Notes: generated from the sequence alone by a model not told the origin. A DNA stretch of 64,000 nt from Streptomyces macrolidinus (GCF_023887685.1 NZ_JAMWMR010000003.1:186001-250000), one strand, 5' to 3'; shown: positions 1 to 9,686, numbered from the stretch's first letter. Translations and numbers: made by a program.

Positions 1-131
1 GGGACCGCACGGCCCCCGCACCCCTCGCCACCCGGCGGGGCGGGCCCGGGGCACTTCGGTGCCTTACGCCCTACTAGACTTACGAACCAACACCCGGCAT
101 CACCGCCGGGTGGTGACCCGAGGAGCCACCC
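1..131 (+). other. Non-coding leader between atpD and atpC with two hairpins
   Basis: No reading frame here looks real. Two RNA hairpins can be seen. GGCAC-TTCG-GTGCC at 50-63 has an extra-stable UUCG-type loop. CACCCGGC/GCCGGGTG at 91-98 and 105-112 has a six-base loop. They lie just before the atpC ribosome site AGGAG at 121-125. Inference: they may tune the level of the epsilon subunit or protect a processed mRNA end inside the atp operon. The atpD end is expected just left of the window but is not seen. Confidence 0.55.
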
Positions 132-506
132 TTGGCTGCTGAGCTGCACGTCGAGCTGGTCGCCGCCGACCGCAAGGTCTGGTCCGGCGAGGCCACCCTG
201 GTCGTCGCGCGCACCACGTCCGGCGACATCGGTGTCATGCCCGGTCACCAGCCGCTGCTCGGTGTGCTGGAGTCGGGCCCGGTGACCATCCGTACGAGTG
301 ATGGTGCGACCGTCATCGCCGCGGTGCACGGCGGTTTCATCTCGTTCGCGGACGACAAGCTGTCCCTGCTGGCAGAGATCGCCGAGCTGTCGGAAGAGAT
401 CGATGTCCAGCGCGCGGAGCGGGCTCTCGAGCGCGCGAAGTCGAAGGCCGATGCCTCGGCCGAGCGTCGCGCGGAGGTCCGACTGCGCGCGGTGAACGCG
501 CACTGA
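132..506 (+). CDS. atpC: ATP synthase F1 epsilon subunit
   Basis: This 124-residue protein has the usual epsilon layout: an N-terminal beta-sandwich (about 1-85, with the motif GDIGVMPGHQPLL) and a C-terminal helical hairpin rich in Glu, Arg and Ala (about 88-124). In the family it forms part of the central stalk of the F1Fo ATP synthase on the cytoplasmic membrane face, couples rotation to catalysis and restrains ATP hydrolysis. The start is TTG at 132, chosen because AGGAG lies six bases upstream and the frame then begins with the conserved AELHVELVAADRKVWSGEA. It is the last gene of the atp operon; a strong terminator follows. Confidence 0.97.
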   Translation: MAAELHVELVAADRKVWSGEATLVVARTTSGDIGVMPGHQPLLGVLESGPVTIRTSDGATVIAAVHGGFISFADDKLSLLAEIAELSEEIDVQRAERALERAKSKADASAERRAEVRLRAVNAH

Positions 507-530
507 ACCCAGCGCGCCGCATGATGTGAC

Positions 531-596
531 TCAGCCGCGGCCGGCCCGGAGCAATCCGGTGCCGGCCGCGGCTGAGGTGAATCCGGGTGTTTTTTC
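531..596 (+). terminator. Rho-independent terminator of the atp operon
   Basis: A perfect 15-bp stem (531-545 with 561-575) has an inner CCGG/CCGG pairing in its loop. A run of six T follows about 15 bases downstream, near 591-596. This is the strongest canonical terminator in the window and sits directly after atpC. Confidence 0.85.
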
Positions 597-626
597 CGTT
601 CCGTTACCTAGGAGACGAGGAGGTCG

Positions 627-1079
627 GTGTCGATGGTCCTCGCCCTGAGTGTGATCGGAGCGGTCCTGGCACTCGTAGTAGTGGGGCTGTTCGTCTTCGG
701 GCTCAGGCGGCGCCTCATCCAGCGCTCCGGCGGCACCTTCGACTGCAGCCTGCGCTGGGACGTCGCGGAGGAGCCCGACACCAGCGGCAAGGGCTGGAGT
801 TACGGGGTCGCCCGCTACAACGGCGACCGCATCGAGTGGTTCCGGGTCTTCTCCTACGCCCCGCGCCCGCGCCGGGTCCTCGAACGCTCGGCGATCGAGG
901 TGGCCGGGCGTCGCGGCCCGGAGGGCGAGGAGGAGCTGGCGCTGCTCTCCGACGCGGTGATCCTCGCCTGCCATCACCGGGGTACGCGCCTGGAGTTGGC
1001 GATGAGCGAGGACGCGCTGACCGGGTTCCTGGCGTGGCTGGAGGCCGCACCACCAGGACAGAGGGTGAACGTCGCGTAG
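627..1079 (+). CDS. DUF2550 family membrane-anchored protein
   Basis: This 150-residue protein starts at GTG 627, preceded by GAGGAGG. Residues about 5-27 form one membrane helix (LALSVIGAVLALVVVGLFVFGL), followed by RRR. The rest is a soluble domain with WSYGVARYNGDRIEWFRVFS, typical of the actinobacterial DUF2550 family that follows atpC in many streptomycetes. The function is unknown. The last codons and the TAG stop lie inside the first copy of a 75-bp tandem repeat, so the natural C-terminus may have been reshaped by that repeat. Confidence 0.85.
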   Translation: MSMVLALSVIGAVLALVVVGLFVFGLRRRLIQRSGGTFDCSLRWDVAEEPDTSGKGWSYGVARYNGDRIEWFRVFSYAPRPRRVLERSAIEVAGRRGPEGEEELALLSDAVILACHHRGTRLELAMSEDALTGFLAWLEAAPPGQRVNVA

Positions 1080-1240
1080 AGCGACGTTCGGGGCCCCGCT
1101 GGGTGGGGGTACCCCCGGCAGCGGAGCTGTTGGGGGAGGGTGAACGTCGCGTAGGGCGACGTTCGGGGCCCCGCTGGGTGGGGGTACCCCCGGCAGCGGA
1201 GCTGTTGGGGGAGGGTGAACGTCGCGTAGAGCGACGTCCA
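1063..1240. repeat. 75-bp tandem repeat, 2.4 copies, with internal hairpins
   Basis: Copies begin at 1063, 1138 and 1213 (the last is partial) with a period of exactly 75 bp. Each copy starts with a hairpin, GAACGTCGC/GCGACGTTC around a five-base loop that carries TAG. In copy 1 this TAG is the stop codon of the DUF2550 gene. Copies 1 and 2 also contain the perfect palindrome GGGGGTACCCCC and a GCAGCGGAGCTG...GGGGGAG segment, which resembles a short dispersed repeat common between Streptomyces genes. Copies 1 and 2 differ by about one base, so the duplication looks recent. The region lies between convergent genes and may terminate transcription in both directions. Confidence 0.85.
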
Positions 1241-1271
1241 CCCGCCGGTGGGGGGGGGTGTCCGGACGACG

Positions 1272-3098
<1,827 letters not shown>

Positions 3099-3154
3099 GG
3101 TGCGCCTCCTCGGTTGTCGGGGGCATGACTGAGCGCTGTGCCGGGAGAATAGAA

Positions 3155-3187
3155 AGGTCTGGACCAGAGGTCAATAGGTCTGGACCA
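3155..3187 (-). promoter_or_regulatory. Chitinase promoter direct repeat (DasR-type dre sites)
   Basis: Two exact 12-bp copies, TGGTCCAGACCT read on the minus strand, lie at 3155-3166 and 3176-3187. They are 21 bp apart, so on the same DNA face. Each is nearly palindromic (TGGTC-CA-GACC). Established knowledge: Streptomyces chitinase promoters carry this 12-bp direct repeat, and DasR, the N-acetylglucosamine-responsive GntR regulator, binds sites resembling TGGTCTAGACCA. The pair lies 57-89 bp upstream of the chitinase start. Confidence 0.85.
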
Positions 3188-3219
3188 GTGCCGCTCTCCG
3201 GTGGCTCGCCCGACCGCCG

Positions 3220-3861
3220 CTAAACCCCCAACTCCTGTGCCAGTACGGCGGCTTGAACCCGACTGCGTAGCTCCAGCTTGCTGAGAATGCGGCTGACATG
3301 CGTCTTGACCGTGGCCTCCGCCATGTCCAGCCGGGCGGCGATCTCGGCGTTGGAGAGCCCCTGGCCGAGACAGGACAGCACCTCGCGTTCGCGCCGGGTG
3401 AGCCCCTCCAGTACCGAGGGGTCGGCGGCTGGTTCCGGCGCGGGCGCGGCGGCGAACTGAGCGATCAGGCGCCGGGTCACGGCGGGGGCGATCATGCCCT
3501 CGCCCCGCGCGACCGTCCGTACGGCGGCGATGAGGTCCTTCGCCTCCGCGTTCTTCAGCAGGAACCCGGCGGCGCCCGCGCGGAGCGCGCCGAACACGTA
3601 CGCGTCGAGATCGAAGGTCGTGAGCACGAGCACGTCGGCGAGCCGCTCCGCCACCACCTGCCGCGTAGCTGACACCCCGTCAAGTCGGGGCATCTGCACG
3701 TCCATCAGGACGACATCCGGCCGAAGTTCACGCGCGAGCGCCACCGCCTGCTCGCCGTCCGCCGCCTCCCCGACCACTTCGATGTCGGGCGCGCTGCCGA
3801 GGATGAGGACCAGCCCGGCCCGGACGGCGGACTGGTCCTCGGCGACGAGTACACGGATCAT
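3220..3861 (-). CDS. chiR: NarL/LuxR-type response regulator of the chitinase locus
   Basis: This 213-residue protein has a receiver domain (about 1-120, phospho-acceptor Asp54 in DVVLMDVQMP, TTFD switch and conserved Lys near 105) and a C-terminal LuxR helix-turn-helix (about 146-208, LTRREREVLSCLGQGLSNAEIA). The start is ATG 3861, with AGGAG nine bases upstream; longer readings only add Arg/Pro-rich shadow sequence. It overlaps the kinase gene stop by four bases (ATGA), so the two are translationally coupled. The place next to the GH18 chitinase suggests the ChiR/ChiS pair known in Streptomyces. The symbol is inferred from context. Confidence 0.85.
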   Translation of the reverse strand: MIRVLVAEDQSAVRAGLVLILGSAPDIEVVGEAADGEQAVALARELRPDVVLMDVQMPRLDGVSATRQVVAERLADVLVLTTFDLDAYVFGALRAGAAGFLLKNAEAKDLIAAVRTVARGEGMIAPAVTRRLIAQFAAAPAPEPAADPSVLEGLTRREREVLSCLGQGLSNAEIAARLDMAEATVKTHVSRILSKLELRSRVQAAVLAQELGV

Positions 3862-5114
3862 GCGGGTTCTCCTTGCCGGGCGTCCTGCCGGCCGTCGCGG
3901 GCGGCTTGGGTGGCGTGGACGGCTTGGGTGGTGCGGACTCTGCGGGCTTCGCCGACATCGTTGAGGGGAAGCACGGCGCGTACGGTCCACAGCGCCCCCT
4001 CGGGACCGGCCTCGAAGTCGCCGCCGAGCAGGGCCGCCCGCTCGCGCATCCCGACGAGCCCGGCGCCGGAGCCCGGTGCGCGCGGCCCGCCCCGCTCGCC
4101 GTACGGGCTGGTGACCCGCACCTCCAGGGCATCGTCCCGCTGTACGAGCCGTACGGTGACCCGCCCGGCGCAGGCGTGCTTGAGGGCGTTGGTCAGGGAC
4201 TCCTGCACGATCCGGTACGCGGCCAGTTCCACCGGCGCGGGCACGCTGTCGTACGCCGTGTCGAGCGTGACGTCCAGCCCGTTGGTCCGCGCGCTGTCGA
4301 CCAGGGTGCCGAGTCCGTCGAGCGTGGGCGTCGCGGCCGGTTCGCTCTCGGCGGGCCCCTCCCGGAGGATGCCGATCAGCCGTCGCATCTCGGCCAACCC
4401 CTCCACACTGTTCTCGCGGATGACGGTCAGGGCGTCCTGGGAGGTCTTCGGATCACCGATGGAGAGCGCGGCCGTGGAGTGAATGGCGATCGCGGACAGG
4501 TGATTGGCGACCATGTCGTGCAACTCCCGTGCCATCCGCGCGCGTTCGGCGGTGACGGCCTGGGTGCGGTCCATCTCGGCGAGCAGGGCGGTCTGTTCGG
4601 CGCGCAGCCGTTCGGCGTCGGCGGCGACACGGTGGTTGCGCACCACCCAGCCGGTGGACGCGGGCACCAGGGTGACCGCCCCGATGGCCACCCCGATGAG
4701 CAGAGCCTCCGGAACGCGCCAGATCGCGAACGGGACGACGCTGCCCAGTACCGTGAGCGCTCCCATGGTCCAGGGGAGTCGGCGGGCCGAGGCGGCGCTG
4801 CCGTACACGACCGCCGCGTACACCAGGTCGGTGAACATCACCACGGTCGCGAGATTGCCCCGAGTGAACAGGTCCATGACGATCGCGAGGGTCCCGATGA
4901 CCAGGGCCGGTCTCGGCCGCGTACGACGCAGCAGCTCGCAGCCCGTCGTCACGAGCAACGGGATCAGCGTGGCCCAGTCCTGGTCGAGGACGCTCACCGG
5001 GTCGTGGCGGGTCCGGCTGTGCAGGCCGACGCTCACCAGGAAGAGCCCGCCGAGGAGTCCGCCCGCGGCGATCAGGACGTCGTCGCGGTGCGGACGGGGG
5101 AGGGATGCGGCCAT
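3858..5114 (-). CDS. chiS: Membrane sensor histidine kinase of the chitinase locus
   Basis: The protein has about 418 residues. About five membrane helices fill the first 160 residues, followed by a coiled linker and a HisKA_3 box ELHDMVANHLSAIA with the phospho-acceptor His near residue 199. The ATPase domain shows TNALKHA (N box) and GAGLVGMRERAALLGG (G box). With no large outside loop, it probably senses within the membrane. The ATG at 5114 is used; a TTG at 5126 adds four residues, and neither has a convincing ribosome site. It is the first gene of the kinase-regulator pair and probably acts on the adjacent regulator. Confidence 0.83.
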   Translation of the reverse strand: MAASLPRPHRDDVLIAAGGLLGGLFLVSVGLHSRTRHDPVSVLDQDWATLIPLLVTTGCELLRRTRPRPALVIGTLAIVMDLFTRGNLATVVMFTDLVYAAVVYGSAASARRLPWTMGALTVLGSVVPFAIWRVPEALLIGVAIGAVTLVPASTGWVVRNHRVAADAERLRAEQTALLAEMDRTQAVTAERARMARELHDMVANHLSAIAIHSTAALSIGDPKTSQDALTVIRENSVEGLAEMRRLIGILREGPAESEPAATPTLDGLGTLVDSARTNGLDVTLDTAYDSVPAPVELAAYRIVQESLTNALKHACAGRVTVRLVQRDDALEVRVTSPYGERGGPRAPGSGAGLVGMRERAALLGGDFEAGPEGALWTVRAVLPLNDVGEARRVRTTQAVHATQAARDGRQDARQGEPA

Positions 5115-5273
5115 GGTCCTATCCAACAGGGTGTTCCGGGCCCGGAGCCGATACCGCGGTACGGTCCGCGACCGCCTCGACTACATCGAAGGATGCAGTC
5201 ATGGTTCCTCACCGCCGACGACGAGACGAACCCCGTTCGCGGGGAGGCTGGAGGGGAGCGAAAGGGGCAAGGT

Positions 5274-5855
5274 GTGATCGTCGGGTTGATCGTGGCCTGC
5301 GAGGTCGGCTTCTGGGTGCTGCTGGCCGCGGGCCTGGCCGTGCGCTATCTGCTGAAGCTGCGCCGTACGAGCGTGGCGCTGCTGCTGGGTGAACCGCTGC
5401 TGGAAGTGGTCCTGTTCGTGGTCACCGCCATCGACCTGAAGAACGGCGCCAAGCCGAGCTGGGAGCACGGCCTTGCGGCGCTGTACATCGGCTTCACCGT
5501 CGCCTACGGCCACTACACGATCCGCTGGCTCGACGGCCACGCCGCCCACCGCCTGGCCGGCGCCCCGCCCCCACCGAAGCCCTCGAAGTACGGCATGCCC
5601 CGCGCGGCCCACGAGGGCCGCCTCTGGCTCCGCACGGCCCTCGCCACGGCCGTGACCCTGACCCTGCTCCAGTGCGCGATCTGGTACGTGGGCGACGGCT
5701 CGGGCACGGACCCGCTGAAGTCCTGGCAGGCGACGTCGCTGCGCATAGCATCGATCCACGGGGTGATCGCGCTGACGTACTTGCTCTTCCCGAAGAAGGG
5801 TCCCAAGGGGTCCGCGAAGGATGCTGCGGAAGGCCGGACGGCGGTCAGGCGCTGA
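5274..5855 (+). CDS. Conserved membrane protein, four to five predicted helices
   Basis: This 193-residue protein starts at GTG 5274 after AAAGGGG. Hydrophobic stretches lie at about 2-22, 35-55, 65-85, 120-142 and 163-180. Between helices 3 and 4 is a Pro-rich cytoplasmic loop (APPPPKPSKYGMPRAAHEG), and the C-terminus is basic. No enzymatic motif is visible and I do not recognise a named family. It is divergent from the kinase gene and convergent with the adenosyltransferase gene. It could be a small membrane facilitator; no function is assigned. Confidence 0.75.
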   Translation: MIVGLIVACEVGFWVLLAAGLAVRYLLKLRRTSVALLLGEPLLEVVLFVVTAIDLKNGAKPSWEHGLAALYIGFTVAYGHYTIRWLDGHAAHRLAGAPPPPKPSKYGMPRAAHEGRLWLRTALATAVTLTLLQCAIWYVGDGSGTDPLKSWQATSLRIASIHGVIALTYLLFPKKGPKGSAKDAAEGRTAVRR

Positions 5856-5887
5856 GCCCGCGGCCCTGCGCCGGGTCCCGTGTCCGG

Positions 5888-6463
5888 TTACTCCCGCTCG
5901 CCCCCCGGCACCCACAGCACGTCGCCCGTCTCCTTGTTCGCGTAGCGGGCCAGGATGAACAGCAGGTCCGACAGGCGGTTGAGGTAGGTCGCGGTGAGCG
6001 GGTTCATCACCTCTCCGTGGACCTCCAGCGCGGCCCACGTCGAGCGCTCGGCGCGCCGTACGACCGTGCACGCCTGGTGCAGCAGGGCCGCGCCGGGCGT
6101 GCCGCCGGGCAGGATGAACGAGCGCAGCTTCTCCAGCTCCTCCAGGAAGCGGTCGCAGTCCGCCTCCAGCCGGTCCACGTAGAACTGCTCGACCCGAAGC
6201 GGCGGGTACTCAGGGTTCTCCACCACCGGCGTCGACAGGTCCGCACCCACGTCGAACAGGTCGTTCTGCACGCGAGTGAGGACCTTGACGACCTCCTCCT
6301 CCAGACCGCCCAGCGCGATCGCGGTACCGATCACCGCGTTCGCCTCGTTGGAGTCCGCGTACGCGGCGATCCGCAGGTCGGTCTTCGCCACCCGGCTCAT
6401 GTCCCCGAGATGCGTCGTGCCCTTGTCGCCGGTGCGCGTGTAGATACGTGTCAGATTGACCAT
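5888..6463 (-). CDS. PduO-type cob(I)alamin adenosyltransferase
   Basis: The 191-residue protein opens with TRIYTRTGDKGTTHLGD, the ATP-binding signature of PduO-type ATP:corrinoid adenosyltransferases. It later shows RSFILPGGTPGAALLHQA and VVRRAER, both conserved in the five-helix fold, and is family-typical in length. The family transfers the 5'-deoxyadenosyl group from ATP to cob(I)alamin, making coenzyme B12 for radical mutases. The mutase IcmA and its chaperone MeaB are encoded farther right in this window, so this enzyme plausibly supplies their cofactor. It appears to be a single-gene unit. Confidence 0.92.
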   Translation of the reverse strand: MVNLTRIYTRTGDKGTTHLGDMSRVAKTDLRIAAYADSNEANAVIGTAIALGGLEEEVVKVLTRVQNDLFDVGADLSTPVVENPEYPPLRVEQFYVDRLEADCDRFLEELEKLRSFILPGGTPGAALLHQACTVVRRAERSTWAALEVHGEVMNPLTATYLNRLSDLLFILARYANKETGDVLWVPGGERE

Positions 6464-6514
6464 GCGGCCAGCGTAGTCACCGCACGGCCATGCGGCACGC
6501 CCCTGTCCTCACGG

Positions 6515-7066
6515 TCAAGACGGTCCGTACCCGTCAGGGGCCGGCGTCTCCCTCAGCACGTCCTCGATGGGGACGCCGACCGCCGGGTTCGCCATGCGCT
6601 CATCGATGATCCGGTTGATCTCGCGCTCCTCCGTGGGGGCCTCAGGCTCGTCCCGCCACAGTGCCGCGAACTCGCACCACACCACCTTGCCGGGGCTGCG
6701 TTCACCCACACCCCACTTGTCCGCCAGTTCCGCCACCAGGAACAGGCCGCGTCCGCCCTCGCCCGGTTGTTCTGTCTCAGACTGCGGGATCGCCGGTACG
6801 CCGTCCCCGCTGTCGTGCACCTCGACGCGCAGACCGCCACCGTCCTGCGGCAGCAGCCGTAGCAGGAAGCCGCGACCCGGCGGTACGCCGTGCACCAGGG
6901 CGTTGGTCGCGAGTTCGCTGACGCACAGCAGGACATCGTCCGCGCGGGCGGTCATCTCCCAGTCCATGAGCGCGAGACGAGTGAAGGCACGTGTGGCAGG
7001 TACGGACTGGCGTTCCCGCCGGTAGAAGCGTTCACGTGCGGTCGGGAGTGAAGTTTCGCTGTTCAC
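6515..7066 (-). CDS. Anti-sigma-factor-like ATP-binding protein (HATPase_c_2)
   Basis: This protein of about 183 residues has a GHKL fold without a phospho-acceptor domain: LLCVSELATNALVHG (N box), VEVHDSGDGVPAIP (G1) and GRGLFLVAELADKWGV (G2). It matches the RsbW/SpoIIAB-like ATPases that are abundant in Streptomyces. GTG 7066 is used because the common family opening, with RRERQSVPATRAFTRLAL, follows it; an ATG at 7096 or 7093 is possible and no clear ribosome site decides. It is divergent from an XRE regulator and a DUF397 gene, a grouping repeated many times in Streptomyces genomes and typified by the whiJ locus. It probably works with them in developmental control. Confidence 0.82.
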   Translation of the reverse strand: MNSETSLPTARERFYRRERQSVPATRAFTRLALMDWEMTARADDVLLCVSELATNALVHGVPPGRGFLLRLLPQDGGGLRVEVHDSGDGVPAIPQSETEQPGEGGRGLFLVAELADKWGVGERSPGKVVWCEFAALWRDEPEAPTEEREINRIIDERMANPAVGVPIEDVLRETPAPDGYGPS

Positions 7067-7178
7067 GTGACGAGGTTCACACCGTGTGCCCATCATGGAA
7101 CAGCGCGCTTCTGCGTACGGCCGTTCCGTACGCTCGCGCGCCAGTGAACGTACGCACGCTGGTGGGGAGTTCGGCCGC

Positions 7179-8009
7179 ATGGCAACCACGACACGGTCTC
7201 GGACACGCAAGAACGCCTCGGCGATGAGGATGGTGGGCGCACTGCTCGCCGTCTTCCGCGAAGCCGCCGGGCTCACCCAGCGCGCGCTGGCCGAGCGGTT
7301 CTTCATCAGTGAACAGCAGATCGCCTCGATCGAGCAGGGGCGACGGCCACTGAAGCCGGATCTAGCCGAGCAGCTTGACGAATTCCTCGATACGAAGGGG
7401 GCGTTGAGCGAGGCGTTGAAGTACCTGCCGGAGGTGGACCTCGTGCCGATGTGGGCGGAGGAGTTCCTCGATCAGGAGCGGGAAGCGATCACGATCTCGT
7501 CGTACGAGAGTCTGCTCGTGCCTGGTCTGCTTCAGACCGAGGAGTACGCGCGAGCGCTCTTCCGGAGCCGGGTACCGGTCTACGACGAGGACGAGATCGA
7601 GCAGCTTGTCGCGAAGCGATTGGCCCGTCAGGAGATCCTGCACCGCAAGGTGCCGCCGATCACGAGCTTCGTGATCTGGGAGGCGATGCTGCGAGACCAC
7701 CTGGGTGGGAAGGAGGTGTACGTCGAGCAGGTGCGGCACCTACGTGAGTACTCCGAGCTGCCCGGACTCATGCTCCAAGTTCTGCCACTGGGGCGGACCT
7801 CGCACGCCGGACTCGCCGGCCCGTTCGTCCTGTTGGAGACTCCGGAACATCAACGCCTTGTGTACGTCGAGACGCAGCGTGGGAGTCAACTGGTCGCGGA
7901 TCCTGGTGAGGTGGCGATCCTCAACCAGAAGTATGCGATGCTGCGAACGCAGGCCCTCACCGTCGAGGACACCAGGGACCTGCTAGACCGTCTTCTGGGA
8001 GAAGCATGA
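7179..8009 (+). CDS. XRE-family regulator with DUF5753 domain
   Basis: The protein has about 276 residues. The N-terminal helix-turn-helix (about 12-70) reads AGLTQRALAERFFISEQQIASIEQGRRPL. The C-terminal part is a DUF5753-like domain (about 85-270) with SYESLLVPGLLQTEEYARAL and RQEILHRKVPP. The start is ATG 7179, with GGGGAG nine bases upstream; longer frames add unlikely Arg/Ser-rich residues. The stop overlaps the next start (ATGA). Such XRE proteins pair with a DUF397 partner and often an RsbW-like ATPase, as here, and influence differentiation and antibiotic production in Streptomyces. Confidence 0.88.
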   Translation: MATTTRSRTRKNASAMRMVGALLAVFREAAGLTQRALAERFFISEQQIASIEQGRRPLKPDLAEQLDEFLDTKGALSEALKYLPEVDLVPMWAEEFLDQEREAITISSYESLLVPGLLQTEEYARALFRSRVPVYDEDEIEQLVAKRLARQEILHRKVPPITSFVIWEAMLRDHLGGKEVYVEQVRHLREYSELPGLMLQVLPLGRTSHAGLAGPFVLLETPEHQRLVYVETQRGSQLVADPGEVAILNQKYAMLRTQALTVEDTRDLLDRLLGEA

Positions 8010-8254
8010 GCGGCACCGCACTTGAGTGGTTCAAGTCCAGCTACAGCGGCGATGAGGGTGGCCAGTGTCTCGAAGTCGCCTACACCTGGTTCAAGTCCAG
8101 CTACAGCAGTGAGGAAGGCGGCAACTGCCTCGAAGTCGCCGTCCACCCCACCGCCATCCACCTCCGCGACTCCAAGAACCCCACCGGCCCCCACGTCACC
8201 GTCGCGCCCGCCGCCTGGTCGGCGTTCCTGGAGTCGGCCGGGCAGCCGGAGTAG
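8006..8254 (+). CDS. DUF397 small protein with a duplicated N-terminal motif
   Basis: This 82-residue protein is translationally coupled to the XRE gene (ATGA, 8006-8009). DUF397 proteins usually have one W-x-KSSYS-x(n)-CLEVA motif. Here it occurs twice, 20 residues apart: WFKSSYSGDEGGQCLEVA then WFKSSYSSEEGGNCLEVA, followed by the normal tail with IHLRDSKNPTGPHVTV and W-x-AF. The duplication is clear in the DNA (60-bp period, 8027-8146). DUF397 proteins are thought to be ligands or antitoxin-like partners of the XRE regulator. The doubled motif could bind two partners or be a neutral slip. Confidence 0.9.
   Translation: MSGTALEWFKSSYSGDEGGQCLEVAYTWFKSSYSSEEGGNCLEVAVHPTAIHLRDSKNPTGPHVTVAPAAWSAFLESAGQPE
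8027..8146 (+). repeat. In-frame 60-bp tandem duplication inside the DUF397 gene
   Basis: Two copies begin at 8027 and 8087. The first 17 bases are identical and the rest differ mainly at third positions, so the duplication is old enough to have drifted while the protein motif was kept. Confidence 0.85.
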
Positions 8255-8268
8255 TCGACAGCCCCTTC

Positions 8269-8892
8269 TCAGGAGTTGGGGCCATCACCTGGTTCCGTGA
8301 AGTCCCTGACCAAGTCTGGGTAGTTGCTGGAAGGGGACGGCAGGGAAGACCGAGGGGCGGGTGCGCCCTCGGCCTCCCCGGTGACGCCCAGATCACGGCG
8401 CATCGCCTCTCTCATGGCGTCTATCAGGGGCCACAGCGCGTGTTGCGCCGCGGCGGCTGATCGCAGGTTCTCGCCCGGCCGGGGATTCCCTTGTTCCAGG
8501 CGCTTGATCTGTCCGTGGACCCGGGTCAGCGTCTCGTTCACCGCGAGAGCCGGAACGACCACGGCGTCGGGCGCGATCATCAGCGCCTCGGACCACCGGT
8601 CGCGGTACGCGCCCTTGATCTCCTCCAGCACCCGGATGTCCTCGTCCCCGGGTGCCTGGTCCCGCAAGACGTACAGGTGGCGACTGAGCGCCGTGGCGAA
8701 CTGCCGTGCGTCCCGGTGCAGTTCCGAGTAGCACCGCCGCCGTAGCTCACGGTTCTCGCGGGCCTCCTGGATGGCCTGGGCCATCTCCAACTCGCGCCTC
8801 TTGGCCCGGTCGGCGCCCCGCTGGGTGAGCACCGCACCCCCTAGCGTGCCCGCTACCCCAACCACTGCGATCAGCGCCGCCCCGACGTCCAT
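8269..8892 (-). CDS. Membrane-anchored helical hypothetical protein
   Basis: This 207-residue protein has one N-terminal membrane helix (about 4-24, AALIAVVGVAGTLGGAVLTQ). A long charged alpha-helical region follows (about 25-150, rich in Arg, Glu and Ala, with RAKRRELEMAQAIQEARE), then a Pro/Ser-rich tail. No catalytic motif is visible. Similar unnamed proteins are scattered in Streptomyces. It converges with the DUF397 gene only 14 bp away. No function is assigned. Confidence 0.7.
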   Translation of the reverse strand: MDVGAALIAVVGVAGTLGGAVLTQRGADRAKRRELEMAQAIQEARENRELRRRCYSELHRDARQFATALSRHLYVLRDQAPGDEDIRVLEEIKGAYRDRWSEALMIAPDAVVVPALAVNETLTRVHGQIKRLEQGNPRPGENLRSAAAAQHALWPLIDAMREAMRRDLGVTGEAEGAPAPRSSLPSPSSNYPDLVRDFTEPGDGPNS

Positions 8893-8933
8893 CGGATCAC
8901 CCTAGACGCGCACCAGACGGCGTCGCCATGTCG

Positions 8934-9569
8934 TCACGACACGGCCAGATGGCCGTGGCGGTGCCGCGGGGTCTCGGCCTCGTCCAGCAGTGCCAGGGCG
9001 AAGTCCGCGTACGAGATCCGGGCCCCCATGTCGCCGTGTTCGCGGATGTCGTACGTCCCCGTGCGCTCGCCCTCGTCCACGTTGCCGACCGGGCTGACGT
9101 ACACCCAGTCCAGCGCGCCGCCCTCGCCACGGAGCACCTCCAGACCGGCGGCGTGCGCCAGGCCGAACGGGCGGAATTCCGTGGGGAATTCAGGGGCGTC
9201 CAGCAGCCGGGTTCCCTCGGGGCCAGGCAGCAGTACCGATAGCCCGACCGTGACGAGCCTGTCCACCCCGGCCTGCCGCAATCCCTTCACCAGCGCGTGT
9301 GCGGCGTCGGTGAAGAAGGCCTCCGGGTCGGTGCCCTCGCCGTACACCGCCGCCGTGTTGATCGCGGCGTCATGCCCGACCGCGAGGGCCGCGACGTCCG
9401 CCGCGTCGGTGACGTCCCCGGCGACGATCCGTACGCCGTCCTGCGCCAACTCGCCGTAGCGGGACGGGTCGCGGACCACCGCGGTGACCTCGTGTCCACG
9501 CCGACGTGCTTCCGCTACGGCCTGCCGACCGGCCCGACCGCCGGCCCCGAAGATCACGAACTTGCCCAT
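8934..9569 (-). CDS. NAD(P)-binding Rossmann-fold protein (NmrA/YwnB-like)
   Basis: This 211-residue protein starts at ATG 9569, with GGGAGG nine bases upstream. The N-terminus FVIFGAGGRAGRQAVAEARRRGHEVTAVVRDP holds the GxGGxxG dinucleotide motif and a basic residue favouring NADP. VAGDVTDAADVAAL and a later WVYVSP loop fit atypical short-chain dehydrogenases that lack a clear YxxxK, often redox sensors or small reductases. It is divergent from an HxlR regulator (117 bp between starts), a typical pairing in which the regulator controls the reductase. Confidence 0.85.
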   Translation of the reverse strand: MGKFVIFGAGGRAGRQAVAEARRRGHEVTAVVRDPSRYGELAQDGVRIVAGDVTDAADVAALAVGHDAAINTAAVYGEGTDPEAFFTDAAHALVKGLRQAGVDRLVTVGLSVLLPGPEGTRLLDAPEFPTEFRPFGLAHAAGLEVLRGEGGALDWVYVSPVGNVDEGERTGTYDIREHGDMGARISYADFALALLDEAETPRHRHGHLAVS

Positions 9570-9686
9570 CGTCGGAATACCTCCCGTTGGCTCGATGCTC
9601 CGGAAGGTATCCACACGGGTGGTTACCTCCTGGATACCGAGCCCGGCCACCCGAGCGTGGATCAACTCATAGGCTGGAGAGAGAAC

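Noticed and set aside
3873..5273. Long plus-strand frame opposite the sensor kinase gene, running into the membrane protein gene
   Set aside because: Only the part from GTG 5274 has membrane helices and a ribosome site; the earlier part is a shadow of the kinase gene.
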